From an uncultured Eubacteriales bacterium (lineage in GTDB: Bacteria > Bacillota > Clostridia > Oscillospirales > Butyricicoccaceae): DNA of 7,399 nucleotides. The stretch's first letter is position 1. Each line of letters begins with the position of its first letter. The translations under genes were made by a program, and so were the position numbers. The stretch spans positions 1 to 7,399 of the forward strand of contig USML01000085.1 of NCBI GenBank assembly GCA_900555855.1. Direction: 5' to 3'. The notes under the pieces were generated by a model. It was not told where the DNA came from and did no database searches. It saw only the letters and a list, made by a program, of their open reading frames with translations. Positions 1-5,305 of the stretch are shown here, piece after piece.

Positions 1-51
1 TTCCTGCGGGAGGCGCGCGTTTTCTATCACATATGATTTCTCAGCAAAGGC
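1..51. other. Window edge downstream of pduL, no gene seen
   Basis: These 51 bases follow the pduL stop codon on the minus strand. I see no clear hairpin with a T-tract and no start of another gene that can be supported. The transcript may continue or end beyond the window. Confidence 0.4.
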
Positions 52-618
52 TCAGGGCAGGATCTCGCCCTCGCCGTCGGCAAACAGGCCGGCGGCATTG
101 GCCTCGTCGGTGTCGATATGAAAGCGGGTGGCGCAGTCGGGAGAGATCCGGACGACCACATCGCCGAAGACCAGCGCCCGGCTTTCGCCGTTTACCGCGA
201 TGCGCACCGTCTGGTCGGGCCGCAGGCCCAGCTCCGCAGCGTCCTCCGGCGTCACATGCAGGTGCCGCCGGGCGATGATGACGCCCTCCCGCAGCTCCAC
301 CTCGCCGCAGGGGCCCACCAGCATGCAGGAGCCGCTGCCCCGGAGATCGCCGCTGACCCGGATGGGGGCCTTGACGCCCAGGCTGCGGGCGTCGGTGATG
401 GAAAGCTCCACCTGCGACACAGGCCGCACCGGCCCGATAACGCTCATGCTCATGGCGCCCCGGGGGCCGATGACCTTCACCTGCTCGGCGCAGGCGACCT
501 GCCCCGGCTGGGAAAGCTCCTTTCTGGGCGTCAGCGAATAGCCAAAGCCGAAAAGGATATCCAGATGCTCCTGACACAGATGGACATGGCGCGCAGATGT
601 TTCGATGATGACGCTCAT
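52..618 (-). CDS. pduL: PduL-type phosphate propanoyltransferase (phosphotransacylase), 188 aa
   Basis: PduL enzymes interconvert acyl-CoA plus phosphate with acyl-phosphate plus CoA, typically propanoyl-CoA or acetyl-CoA. With a kinase they allow ATP formation or acyl-CoA recycling. Visible family motifs are SARHVHL at residues 8-14, GPVRPVSQVELS at 62-73, ARRHLHVTPEDA at 117-128 and FHIDTDEANAAG at 166-177. The paired histidines (11/13 and 119/121) and His167 fit the metal-binding residues known in the family. The open frame extends 48 codons further upstream, but ATG at 618 is chosen because GGGAGGG lies just before it, the PduL domain begins immediately, and the predicted promoter at 668-696 would exclude a longer start. 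No N-terminal encapsulation-peptide-like extension is present, so this is probably a soluble cytosolic enzyme rather than a microcompartment cargo. No other pdu or eut gene is in the window. The exact acyl substrate cannot be told. Confidence 0.93.
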   Translation of the reverse strand: MSVIIETSARHVHLCQEHLDILFGFGYSLTPRKELSQPGQVACAEQVKVIGPRGAMSMSVIGPVRPVSQVELSITDARSLGVKAPIRVSGDLRGSGSCMLVGPCGEVELREGVIIARRHLHVTPEDAAELGLRPDQTVRIAVNGESRALVFGDVVVRISPDCATRFHIDTDEANAAGLFADGEGEILP

Positions 619-632
619 AGCAAAGCCCTCCC

Positions 633-658
633 GACGGATCTGACGGATCCTTGGATCC
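633..658 (-). repeat. Tandem 9-mer GGATC repeats in the pduL leader
   Basis: On the plus strand the sequence reads GACGGATCT, then GACGGATCC, then a related TTGGATCC, with a 9-nt period. The block lies between the predicted pduL transcription start and its Shine-Dalgarno site. On the mRNA, GGATC and GATCC can pair into alternative small hairpins. It could be an operator, a leader structure or chance. Confidence 0.4.
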
Positions 659-667
659 TGAGCCTTC

Positions 668-696
668 AGTGTAACACACAACCGCCCGTTTGGCAA
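668..696 (-). promoter_or_regulatory. Predicted sigma-70 promoter of pduL
   Basis: On the minus strand TTGCCA (691-696) is followed after 17 bp by TACACT (668-673), preceded by a TGn extended -10. Transcription would start near 661, leaving a leader of about 43 nt before the pduL ATG. Confidence 0.6.
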
Positions 697-705
697 GCGC
701 CGGAG

Positions 706-731
706 AAAAAAAGCGCGGCTTTGTCCGCGCT
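706..731 (-). terminator. Minus-strand intrinsic terminator between two divergent promoters
   Basis: The stem AGCGCGG (712-718) pairs with CCGCGCT (725-731) around a 6-nt loop. Plus-strand A residues at 706-712 become a T-tract on the minus strand. No gene on the minus strand feeds into it within this window. It sits between the riboswitch promoter and the pduL promoter, so it may stop antisense or stray transcription. Confidence 0.55.
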
Positions 732-755
732 GCGGGCGCTTTTCCCTGCAGACGC

Positions 756-784
756 TTGACAAATTGCTGTCAGGCCGTTATAAT
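756..784 (+). promoter_or_regulatory. Perfect-consensus sigma-70 promoter
   Basis: TTGACA (756-761) and TATAAT (779-784) match the consensus at all 12 positions with the optimal 17-bp spacer. Transcription should start around 791-793, shortly before the folded leader. No other promoter in the window is this strong. Confidence 0.88.
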
Positions 785-803
785 AAAGCTGTAAACAAAA
801 TCA

Positions 804-942
804 GCGCTGGGACCGTCCGGAGCCTGCTCCGGCGGCGGAACGGGGTGCGATGCCCCACGAGTAGGTCACTGTGGTGCCCGCAAGGCGGGCCAAGTCAGAT
901 ACGCCGAGGTTCCTGCGTTTTGCTCCTGCCTGCACCGGGAGC
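804..942 (+). promoter_or_regulatory. Probable cobalamin riboswitch (compact form)
   Basis: The leader shows the conserved blocks of the cobalamin riboswitch in the right order. A closing stem pairs 805-814 with 908-917 (one T-T mismatch). A hairpin at 817-832 precedes the GGAA core at 837-840. A GGGG/CCCC hairpin at 842-856 carries the GGTGCGAT-like L5 loop. GTCACTGTG lies at 865-873, followed by a GCCCGC/GCGGGC hairpin (876-890) and then AAGTCAGATAC (892-902), resembling the family's 3' B12 box. A further hairpin at 922-942 has the loop CCTGCAC, whose GCAC can pair with GTGC of L5, as in the known L5-L13 kissing loop. The usual peripheral insert is missing, as in smaller class variants. An intrinsic terminator follows, fitting transcriptional attenuation of the gene at 1097. 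This is a reading by eye, and a different structured RNA class remains possible. Confidence 0.72.
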
Positions 943-967
943 CGCACGGGCGACGCTTTTTTGCGTT

Positions 968-1000
968 CCGCGGGGCTTTCGGCTCCGCGGTTTTCTTTTT
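968..1000 (+). terminator. Intrinsic terminator after the riboswitch-like leader
   Basis: CCGCGGGGC (968-976) pairs with GCTCCGCGG (982-990) over 9 bp (one G-U) around loop TTTCG. TTTTCTTTTT follows at 991-1000. It lies 26 nt after the last aptamer-like hairpin and about 97 nt before the next gene, the position expected for a riboswitch expression platform. Confidence 0.85.
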
Positions 1001-1029
1001 GTCAAATTCAGTTTTCCATACTACCTTTG

Positions 1030-1072
1030 CGGAAGGTCCCTCTGTCCTGCGACCGGGCGGAGGGTCCTTCCG
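1030..1072 (+). other. Long hairpin in the leader of the 107-aa gene
   Basis: Bases 1030-1042 pair with 1060-1072 over 13 positions with one T-T mismatch, around a 17-nt loop. No T-tract follows, so it is not an intrinsic terminator. It lies between the terminator at 968-1000 and the Shine-Dalgarno site AAAGGAG at 1085-1091, which it does not cover. It may stabilise the read-through mRNA, bind a factor, or affect translation. Confidence 0.6.
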
Positions 1073-1096
1073 TATCACCAAGCGAAAGGAGCGCTT

Positions 1097-1420
1097 ATGA
1101 ACATTCTCTGGCTGCAGGATCCGGACAATCTGGTCTATGTCAACGCGGAAAAAGATCTGCCCATGCTGGAGCGGCGGCTGAAGCTGCCCGGTCTGGCCGA
1201 GGCGGCCCAGGCTCTCCGGCAGAGCCCCACCCGGGAGGGTCTGACGCTGAAGGGCCCCCGGCGCACCAGCGCCCGCCTGTTCATCCCCGATCTGCTCTAT
1301 GGCAGACACATTGAAATGGGGGAAAACATCTTCGTCTTTTTGGGCGAGATGAGCGAATGCTATGTGCTTTACTGGTCCCAGCCCATCCTTTCCTCCCCCG
1401 CGCTGGCCCAGGAGGCCTGA
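1097..1420 (+). CDS. Small protein of unknown function under the riboswitch-like leader, 107 aa
   Basis: I do not recognise this protein family. The start is supported by AAAGGAG at 1085-1091, five bases before the ATG. The protein begins MNILWLQDPDNLVYVNAEKD, has a basic middle (RRTSARLFIPDLLYGR, residues 55-70) and an aromatic/acidic stretch around 75-95 (GENIFVFLGEMSECYVLYW). There is no signal peptide, no clear membrane segment and a single cysteine (Cys88), so it looks like a small soluble cytosolic protein. It is the only gene between the terminator at 968-1000 and that at 1451-1482, so it is a single-gene unit whose expression would need read-through of the first terminator. If the leader is a cobalamin riboswitch, the product may serve in cobalamin uptake, salvage or a B12-independent substitute function, but nothing in the sequence shows which. 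Confidence 0.82.
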   Translation: MNILWLQDPDNLVYVNAEKDLPMLERRLKLPGLAEAAQALRQSPTREGLTLKGPRRTSARLFIPDLLYGRHIEMGENIFVFLGEMSECYVLYWSQPILSSPALAQEA

Positions 1421-1450
1421 AGCCGGAGATCCTAAAAGAAGAAACAGAAG

Positions 1451-1482
1451 GGCCGTCTCCCGGGGAGGGAGACGGCCTTTTT
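1451..1482 (+). terminator. Intrinsic terminator of the 107-aa gene
   Basis: GGCCGTCTCCC (1451-1461) and GGGAGACGGCC (1467-1477) form a perfect 11-bp stem with loop GGGGA, followed by five T residues. It lies 30 nt past the stop codon. The opposite strand shows only a broken T-rich stretch, so termination of the converging ggt transcript here is weaker and uncertain. Confidence 0.88.
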
Positions 1483-1497
1483 GCTTTGTCCGCGGCG

Positions 1498-3150
1498 TCA
1501 GTCCACGCCCAGCGCCAGACCGTCCCGCCGGGGGTCGCCTGTGCCGGTGATGGAGCCGTCGGGCCGGTAAAAGACGCCGTTTACCGCGCCCATGACCCGA
1601 TCCCAGTCCGGGAAGGCCCGGGTCCTGTGGCCCATGGCCTCCAGCCGGGCGATGACCTCCGGGGCGATGCGGCTCTCATAAATGATGCGGTCCGTCTGGT
1701 CGTCGCCGATGCGGGGGGAAGCCACCGCCTCCTCCAGCGTCATATGATGATCCACCAGCTTGGAGATCACCTGCGCCACGGAGGAAATGATGCGGATGCC
1801 GCCGGGGCTGCCCAAAACGGCCACGGGCCTGCCCTCCTTCAGCAGGAAGGTGGGGCTCATGCAGCTGAGGGGCACCTTGCCCCCTGCCGCCGCGTTGGCG
1901 GAATGGGGATCGATGGAGAAATCCTCCATCTCGTCGTTGAGCAGAAAGCCCAGCCCCTCCGGCACCACGCAGGAGCCGAAAAAGTGGTTGATGGTCCGGG
2001 TGACGGCCACCAGATTGCCCTCCCGGTCGCCGATGGAAAAATGGGTGGTGGAGGTGCTCTCGTGCTTCCCCGGCTGACCGAAGCAGGGCGGCTGCGCCCG
2101 GGCCAGATCGATCTGCTCGGCCAGCTCCCGGGCATAGGCCTTGCTGAGCAGGCCCCGCAGGGGCACGGAGACGAAGTTGGGATCGCCCATATATTTCGCC
2201 CGGTCTGCATAGCAGCGCTTGAACACCTCGGAAAACAGATGCAGATATTCCGCGCTGTTCACCTCCATGCGCCCCACATCAAAGCACTCCAGCACATTCA
2301 GGATCTGCGCCACATGGGTGCCGCCGGAGGAGGGCGGCGGAGAGGAGATCAGCTCATAGCCCCGGTAGGTGCTCCGCACCGGCTCCAATACCCGCACGGA
2401 AAAGCCCTCCAGATCCTCCCGGGTCAGCAGGCCGCCGTCTTTGCGCACCTGCTTCAGGATGGCCTGTCCGATCCCGCCCCGGTAAAAGACCTCCTCGCCC
2501 TCCCGGGCGATGCGCTCCAGCGTCGCCGCCAGATCCGGATTGCGCAGGACGGAGCCAACGGGCCAGGGCTCACCGTCCCGCAGATAGATCTTCCAGCCGT
2601 CGCCGTAGCGCTTCAGCTGCTCCCGGTGGGCCGCCATATCCCCATGGAGCAGCGGCGTCACCACAAAGCCCTCCCGGGCCAGCGCCGCGGCCGGGGCGAT
2701 CACCTGGGCCGGCTCCATGGTGCCGTAATGCCGCAGGGCATAAAACAGGCCCTTCACATCGCCGGGGACGGCCACCGCCATGCCGCCGTAAACATTGCGC
2801 AGGGAGATATCCTCGTTGGAGCCGGGCCGGGCGGGGGTATACATCTCCGGCCGGGCTGCCGCCGGCGCCTTTTCCCGAAAATCCAGAAAGACGCACCGGC
2901 CCGTTTTCCCGTCCCGCAGCAGCATAAAGCCTCCGCCGCCGATACCGCTGGCATTGGGCTCGCAGACGCCCAGCGCAAAGGCCACCGCCACGGCCGCGTC
3001 GATGGCGTTGCCGCCCTGCCGCAGGATGTCCCGGCCGATGGCCGCCGCCTCTGCCCGGCCCGCAGATACCACGCCCCGGCGGCCCTCGCCGCTGCGGCCT
3101 GTGCGGATCATCTGTCCGTTTTCATCAAAAGAGCGGAAATTTCCCGTCAT
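1498..3150 (-). CDS. ggt: Gamma-glutamyltransferase, cytosolic-type, 550 aa
   Basis: This Ntn-hydrolase cleaves gamma-glutamyl bonds, for example of glutathione, and hydrolyses or transfers the glutamyl group. The proenzyme normally self-cleaves before a threonine that becomes the N-terminal nucleophile of the small subunit. Here that is Thr368 in TTHFS (368-372). Aligned by eye to the E. coli enzyme, Arg92 (DFREKAP) matches Arg114, Thr386 matches Thr409, Asn388 matches Asn411, Asp410 matches Asp433, and Gly450-Gly451 (GSPGG) match Gly483-484. Ser429 is kept, but the neighbouring substrate-binding Ser463 is replaced by Cys430 (PLSCMSP). The segment between Asp410 and Ser429 is ten residues shorter than in E. 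coli, so the lid loop is missing. No signal peptide precedes the domain, unlike the periplasmic or secreted enzymes. The ATG overlaps the vanW-family stop by 4 nt, and GGAGG lies 10 nt upstream inside that gene. It is the last gene of its operon. Confidence 0.95.
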   Translation of the reverse strand: MTGNFRSFDENGQMIRTGRSGEGRRGVVSAGRAEAAAIGRDILRQGGNAIDAAVAVAFALGVCEPNASGIGGGGFMLLRDGKTGRCVFLDFREKAPAAARPEMYTPARPGSNEDISLRNVYGGMAVAVPGDVKGLFYALRHYGTMEPAQVIAPAAALAREGFVVTPLLHGDMAAHREQLKRYGDGWKIYLRDGEPWPVGSVLRNPDLAATLERIAREGEEVFYRGGIGQAILKQVRKDGGLLTREDLEGFSVRVLEPVRSTYRGYELISSPPPSSGGTHVAQILNVLECFDVGRMEVNSAEYLHLFSEVFKRCYADRAKYMGDPNFVSVPLRGLLSKAYARELAEQIDLARAQPPCFGQPGKHESTSTTHFSIGDREGNLVAVTRTINHFFGSCVVPEGLGFLLNDEMEDFSIDPHSANAAAGGKVPLSCMSPTFLLKEGRPVAVLGSPGGIRIISSVAQVISKLVDHHMTLEEAVASPRIGDDQTDRIIYESRIAPEVIARLEAMGHRTRAFPDWDRVMGAVNGVFYRPDGSITGTGDPRRDGLALGVD

Positions 3151-3998
3151 TTTCCCGTTTCCTCCCCCGCTTTATCTCCGTTTTGTATTTTATTTCTGTC
3201 AATATACCCTTCGTCATACATCACTTTGGCGTGCGCCTGCTGCAGCAGGGTCTTTTCCGTGATCTGCCCCGTGCGCCGGTCCACCCGGCGGCGATAGACC
3301 CGGTTGTTCCGATACCAGCCGTCCGCCTCCCGGGAAAAATACTCCTCCTCGCAGGAAATATGCCACACATGATCCGGCAGGGCAGAGCACCGCAGCTCGC
3401 CCCGGAGATATTCCCCGTCGGAGCGCACCAGCAGCTGATAGGTGTCCGCCGTGTCGTTGCGCAGGCGGTAATCCAGATAATTGTAAAGCACCGAGGTCCC
3501 CACGCCGAAGGGGACCTGCCGCCCGAAATCCGGGAAAAGATCCCAGCCGTCGTGGTGGTGCCGCTCTGTGATGGTCAGGTCGGAATGCAGCGCCATCCAG
3601 TGGAGCAGATTGGTGAATTGGCACATGCCGCCGCCAACGCCCTCCTTGGCCACGCCGTTGTGCAGCACCATCCCCGGCAGAAAGCCCCGCTTTTCCGTAC
3701 ACCGTCCCACCAGCCGCCAGAAGGAAAAGGTCTCGCCGGGGCGGATCAGGATCCCGTTGACGCAGGGGGCCGCCAGCCCAAGGGAGACGGCCTTGTTGTC
3801 CTGCAGCCGTTTGTCCACCTGGCCCAGCGTCCGGCGGATCAGGCTGTTGTGGCGGCAGATGCAGTAAGGCAGCGGCTCCGTTTGCCGCTCTCGGGCAAAG
3901 CGGCAGGGCGAAAGCGCGTCCTGCAGCCGCCGCTGAAGGATGTTTTTCTCCACGGCGATCCGATAGGTCAGAGGCGAGATCTCACAAAACCGCATCAT
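3147..3998 (-). CDS. VanW family protein, 283 aa
   Basis: The protein resembles VanW, the accessory protein of unknown biochemical role found in vanB-type vancomycin resistance clusters and widespread in Clostridia outside them. Family hallmarks are QVDKRLQDNKAVSLGLA (60-76), LIRPGETFSFWRLVGR (84-99), the glycine-rich GVGGGMCQ (120-127), a histidine cluster ERHHHDGWDLFPD (145-157) and YNYLDYRLRN (172-181). There is no signal peptide or membrane segment, and the C-terminal tail from about 235 is charged. An upstream in-frame extension overlaps the RluA-family gene and is rejected. ATG at 3998 is used, but a second ATG at 3995 has better spacing (7 nt rather than 4) from AAAGGAG at 4003-4009. 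The start overlaps the RluA stop and the stop overlaps the ggt start, suggesting translational coupling. No vanH, D-Ala-D-Lac ligase, vanX or two-component genes are nearby, so there is no reason to call this antibiotic resistance. Confidence 0.92.
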   Translation of the reverse strand: MMRFCEISPLTYRIAVEKNILQRRLQDALSPCRFARERQTEPLPYCICRHNSLIRRTLGQVDKRLQDNKAVSLGLAAPCVNGILIRPGETFSFWRLVGRCTEKRGFLPGMVLHNGVAKEGVGGGMCQFTNLLHWMALHSDLTITERHHHDGWDLFPDFGRQVPFGVGTSVLYNYLDYRLRNDTADTYQLLVRSDGEYLRGELRCSALPDHVWHISCEEEYFSREADGWYRNNRVYRRRVDRRTGQITEKTLLQQAHAKVMYDEGYIDRNKIQNGDKAGEETGK

Positions 3999-4894
3999 AT
4001 TTCTCCTTTCAGCAGCAGGGAAAACCGCTCCGGCTCCGGGACGGTAAAGTGCAGCGCCTCCCCGGTGGAGGGCTGGGGCAGGAAGATCTCCCGGGAATGC
4101 AGCGCAAAGCCCTCCAGCCCAGGAAGCTCCCGTCCGTACATGAAATCCCCGCACAGGGGATGGCCCAGATGGCTCAGATGGCAGCGGATCTGGTGGGTGC
4201 GGCCCGTCTCCAGCCGCAGCTCCAGCAGCGTCCGGCCGCAGCTCTCCTGCAGCACCCGGAAATGGGTCACGGCACGCTGCCCCTCCGGGCAGACGCACCG
4301 GCGGATGCCGCAGCCCTCCTGCTTGCCGATGGGCAGATCAATAACGCCCTCCGGCGGAAGCCCCGTCCCCTCCGCCACCGCCCGGTAGATCCTCCGGATC
4401 TCGCCCCGGGCCAGCGCATCCTCCAGCCGCTGGGCGGCCAGCTTGTTGACGGCCACGGTCATCAGGCCGGAGGTCCCCCGGTCCAGCCGGTTGATGGCCC
4501 GGAAGGCCGGGTTCTCGCCCCGCTGGAGCAGATAAGCCACCACCCGGTTGCCCAGCGTGTCGCCGTCATAATGCCCCGGGCTGGGATGGACGGCCAGCCC
4601 CGCAGACTTGTTGAGGATCATCAGATCCCGGTCCTCATACACGATGTCCAGCGGGCCTGCCTTTGGCTCCACCCGCTTTTCCCGGCCGGAATCCGGCTCC
4701 CGCAGGATGGAAAGCACCTGCCCGGGCAGCACCCGCTGCCGCACCGTCACCCGCACGCCGTCCAGCGTGATGCCGTTTTCCGTCTGCTTCAGTTGCCGCA
4801 GCAGATTGGTGGAGATGCGCAGCTCCCGCCGCAGCAGGGTCAGCACCTCCTGCCCGCCGTCCTCCGGACGGCAGAGATAGTCCAGCCGCTCCAA
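3995..4894 (-). CDS. RluA-family 23S rRNA/tRNA pseudouridine synthase, 299 aa
   Basis: RluA-family enzymes isomerise specific uridines in rRNA or tRNA to pseudouridine. Numbering from the chosen start, an S4-like RNA-binding region occupies about residues 20-68. The catalytic core follows with LDIVYEDRDLMILNKSAGLAVHP (82-104), the signature INRLDRGTSGL (134-144) containing catalytic Asp138, RIYRAV (168-173), and LETGRTHQIRCHLSHLGHPLCGD (228-250). Length and order suit the RluA/RluC/RluD branch, but the target site cannot be decided. A TTG start at 4894 is preferred because GGAGG lies 7 nt upstream (4902-4906) and the predicted transcription start near 4921 would leave only about 6 nt before the alternative ATG at 4915. 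With that ATG the protein is 306 residues. It is the first gene of a three-gene operon whose members overlap by 4 nt. Confidence 0.93.
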   Translation of the reverse strand: MERLDYLCRPEDGGQEVLTLLRRELRISTNLLRQLKQTENGITLDGVRVTVRQRVLPGQVLSILREPDSGREKRVEPKAGPLDIVYEDRDLMILNKSAGLAVHPSPGHYDGDTLGNRVVAYLLQRGENPAFRAINRLDRGTSGLMTVAVNKLAAQRLEDALARGEIRRIYRAVAEGTGLPPEGVIDLPIGKQEGCGIRRCVCPEGQRAVTHFRVLQESCGRTLLELRLETGRTHQIRCHLSHLGHPLCGDFMYGRELPGLEGFALHSREIFLPQPSTGEALHFTVPEPERFSLLLKGEI

Positions 4895-4927
4895 GCGTCC
4901 CCCTCCCTTCAGCATATGCCTGCCGCT

Positions 4928-4956
4928 ATTTTACCATGCGGCGGCCCCGGCCGCAA
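4928..4956 (-). promoter_or_regulatory. Predicted promoter of the rluA-vanW-ggt operon
   Basis: On the minus strand TTGCGG (4951-4956), a 17-bp spacer and TAAAAT (4928-4933) form a sigma-70 promoter, with a TGn extended -10 directly before TAAAAT. The start point would be near 4921. A terminator T-tract from upstream ends just next to the -35 element. Confidence 0.65.
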
Positions 4957-4957
4957 C

Positions 4958-4986
4958 AAAAAAACGCGGCCCGGAGCAGGGCCGCG
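4958..4986 (-). terminator. Minus-strand intrinsic terminator upstream of the operon promoter
   Basis: CGCGGCCC (4965-4972) and GGGCCGCG (4979-4986) form a perfect 8-bp stem with a 6-nt loop. Seven A residues (4958-4964) give a T-tract on the minus strand. No coding gene lies between this and the permease terminator at 5306-5335, so it may be a second-line insulator, or end a non-coding transcript from the MITE region. Confidence 0.8.
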
Positions 4987-5078
4987 ATCAAAAATGGGGC
5001 GGTGGAAGGTCGCGGGGCTTACCGCCGTCCCGCGGGGCTTGCTCCTGCTGAAAGGAGAATCCCCGCTCCCCCGCAGGG

Positions 5079-5093
5079 CTTGGTTCCCTCTGA
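5079..5093 (+). repeat. Partial copy of the MITE terminal repeat
   Basis: CTTGGTTCCCTCTGA matches the first 15 bases of the element's left end (5125-5139) at 14 positions. The similarity then stops. It may be a remnant of a second element or of a nested insertion. Confidence 0.45.
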
Positions 5094-5124
5094 GCAGTCT
5101 GTCCCACAGGGGATATCCACCCCC

Positions 5125-5282
5125 CTTGGCTCCCTCTGACGAGGGAGCTGTCGCCGCAGGCGACTGAGGGAGAGAATTCGCAACCAGTATGCTCTGGGCA
5201 TCCCGCTTTGCATGGGCTCGCCGTATCTCTCCCTCCGTCAAACCCTTCGGGTTTGCCACCTCCCTCGTCAGAGGGAGGCAAG
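5125..5282. mobile_element. MITE-like 158-bp element with hairpin terminal inverted repeats
   Basis: The left end (5125-5152) and the right end (5255-5282) are inverted copies over 28 bp with three mismatches. Each end also folds on itself as CTCCCTC, a 4-nt loop and GAGGGAG (5130-5147 and 5260-5277). Inside are two more hairpins, GTCGCC/GGCGAC at 5150-5164 and CAAACCC/GGGTTTG at 5239-5255. A central pair, GAGGGAGAGA (5166-5175) with TCTCTCCCTC (5226-5235), draws the middle together, so the whole element can fold into a branched cloverleaf. It encodes no transposase and would need one in trans. I cannot see a clear target-site duplication. Repeats with CTCCCTC/GAGGGAG ends are, from general knowledge, common between genes of gut Clostridia. 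Confidence 0.75.
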
Positions 5283-5305
5283 ACGAGAGACGGGGCACGA
5301 AAGCC

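Larger units (their letters stand above)
4987..5305. other. Intergenic stretch without a gene, repeat-rich
   Basis: About 320 bases lie between two minus-strand terminators. Open frames cross it on both strands, but they lack family resemblance, run through inverted repeats and mostly lack ribosome binding sites. It contains a duplicated CGCGGGGCTT (5011-5020 and 5031-5040), a partial repeat end at 5079-5093 and the MITE-like element at 5125-5282. Confidence 0.65.

Noticed and set aside
999..1027. Second promoter for the 107-aa gene (TTGTCA, 17 bp, TACCTT)
   Set aside because: The -10 element matches only three of six positions and the -35 element lies within the terminator T-tract, so it cannot be supported, though it would matter for the riboswitch model.
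1357..3297. 646-codon open frame on the plus strand opposite ggt
   Set aside because: It is a shadow of GC-rich codon bias. The minus strand encodes a full gamma-glutamyltransferase with catalytic motifs, and the plus-strand translation is low-complexity, His/Pro/Gly-rich and matches no family.
3147..3998. Vancomycin resistance cluster
   Set aside because: Only a VanW-family gene is present. The ligase, dehydrogenase, dipeptidase and sensor-regulator genes required for resistance are absent.
3999..4298. 100-residue N-terminal extension of the VanW-family protein
   Set aside because: It lies inside the RluA-family gene in another frame. A strong Shine-Dalgarno site and the family start point to 3998 or 3995.
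3183..5167. Long plus-strand open frames opposite the vanW- and rluA-family genes
   Set aside because: They oppose genes with clear motifs, have no good ribosome binding site and are compositionally odd.
5125..5282. CRISPR array or tRNA-like gene
   Set aside because: The repeats are inverted, not regularly spaced direct repeats, and no anticodon arm or T-loop consensus is present.
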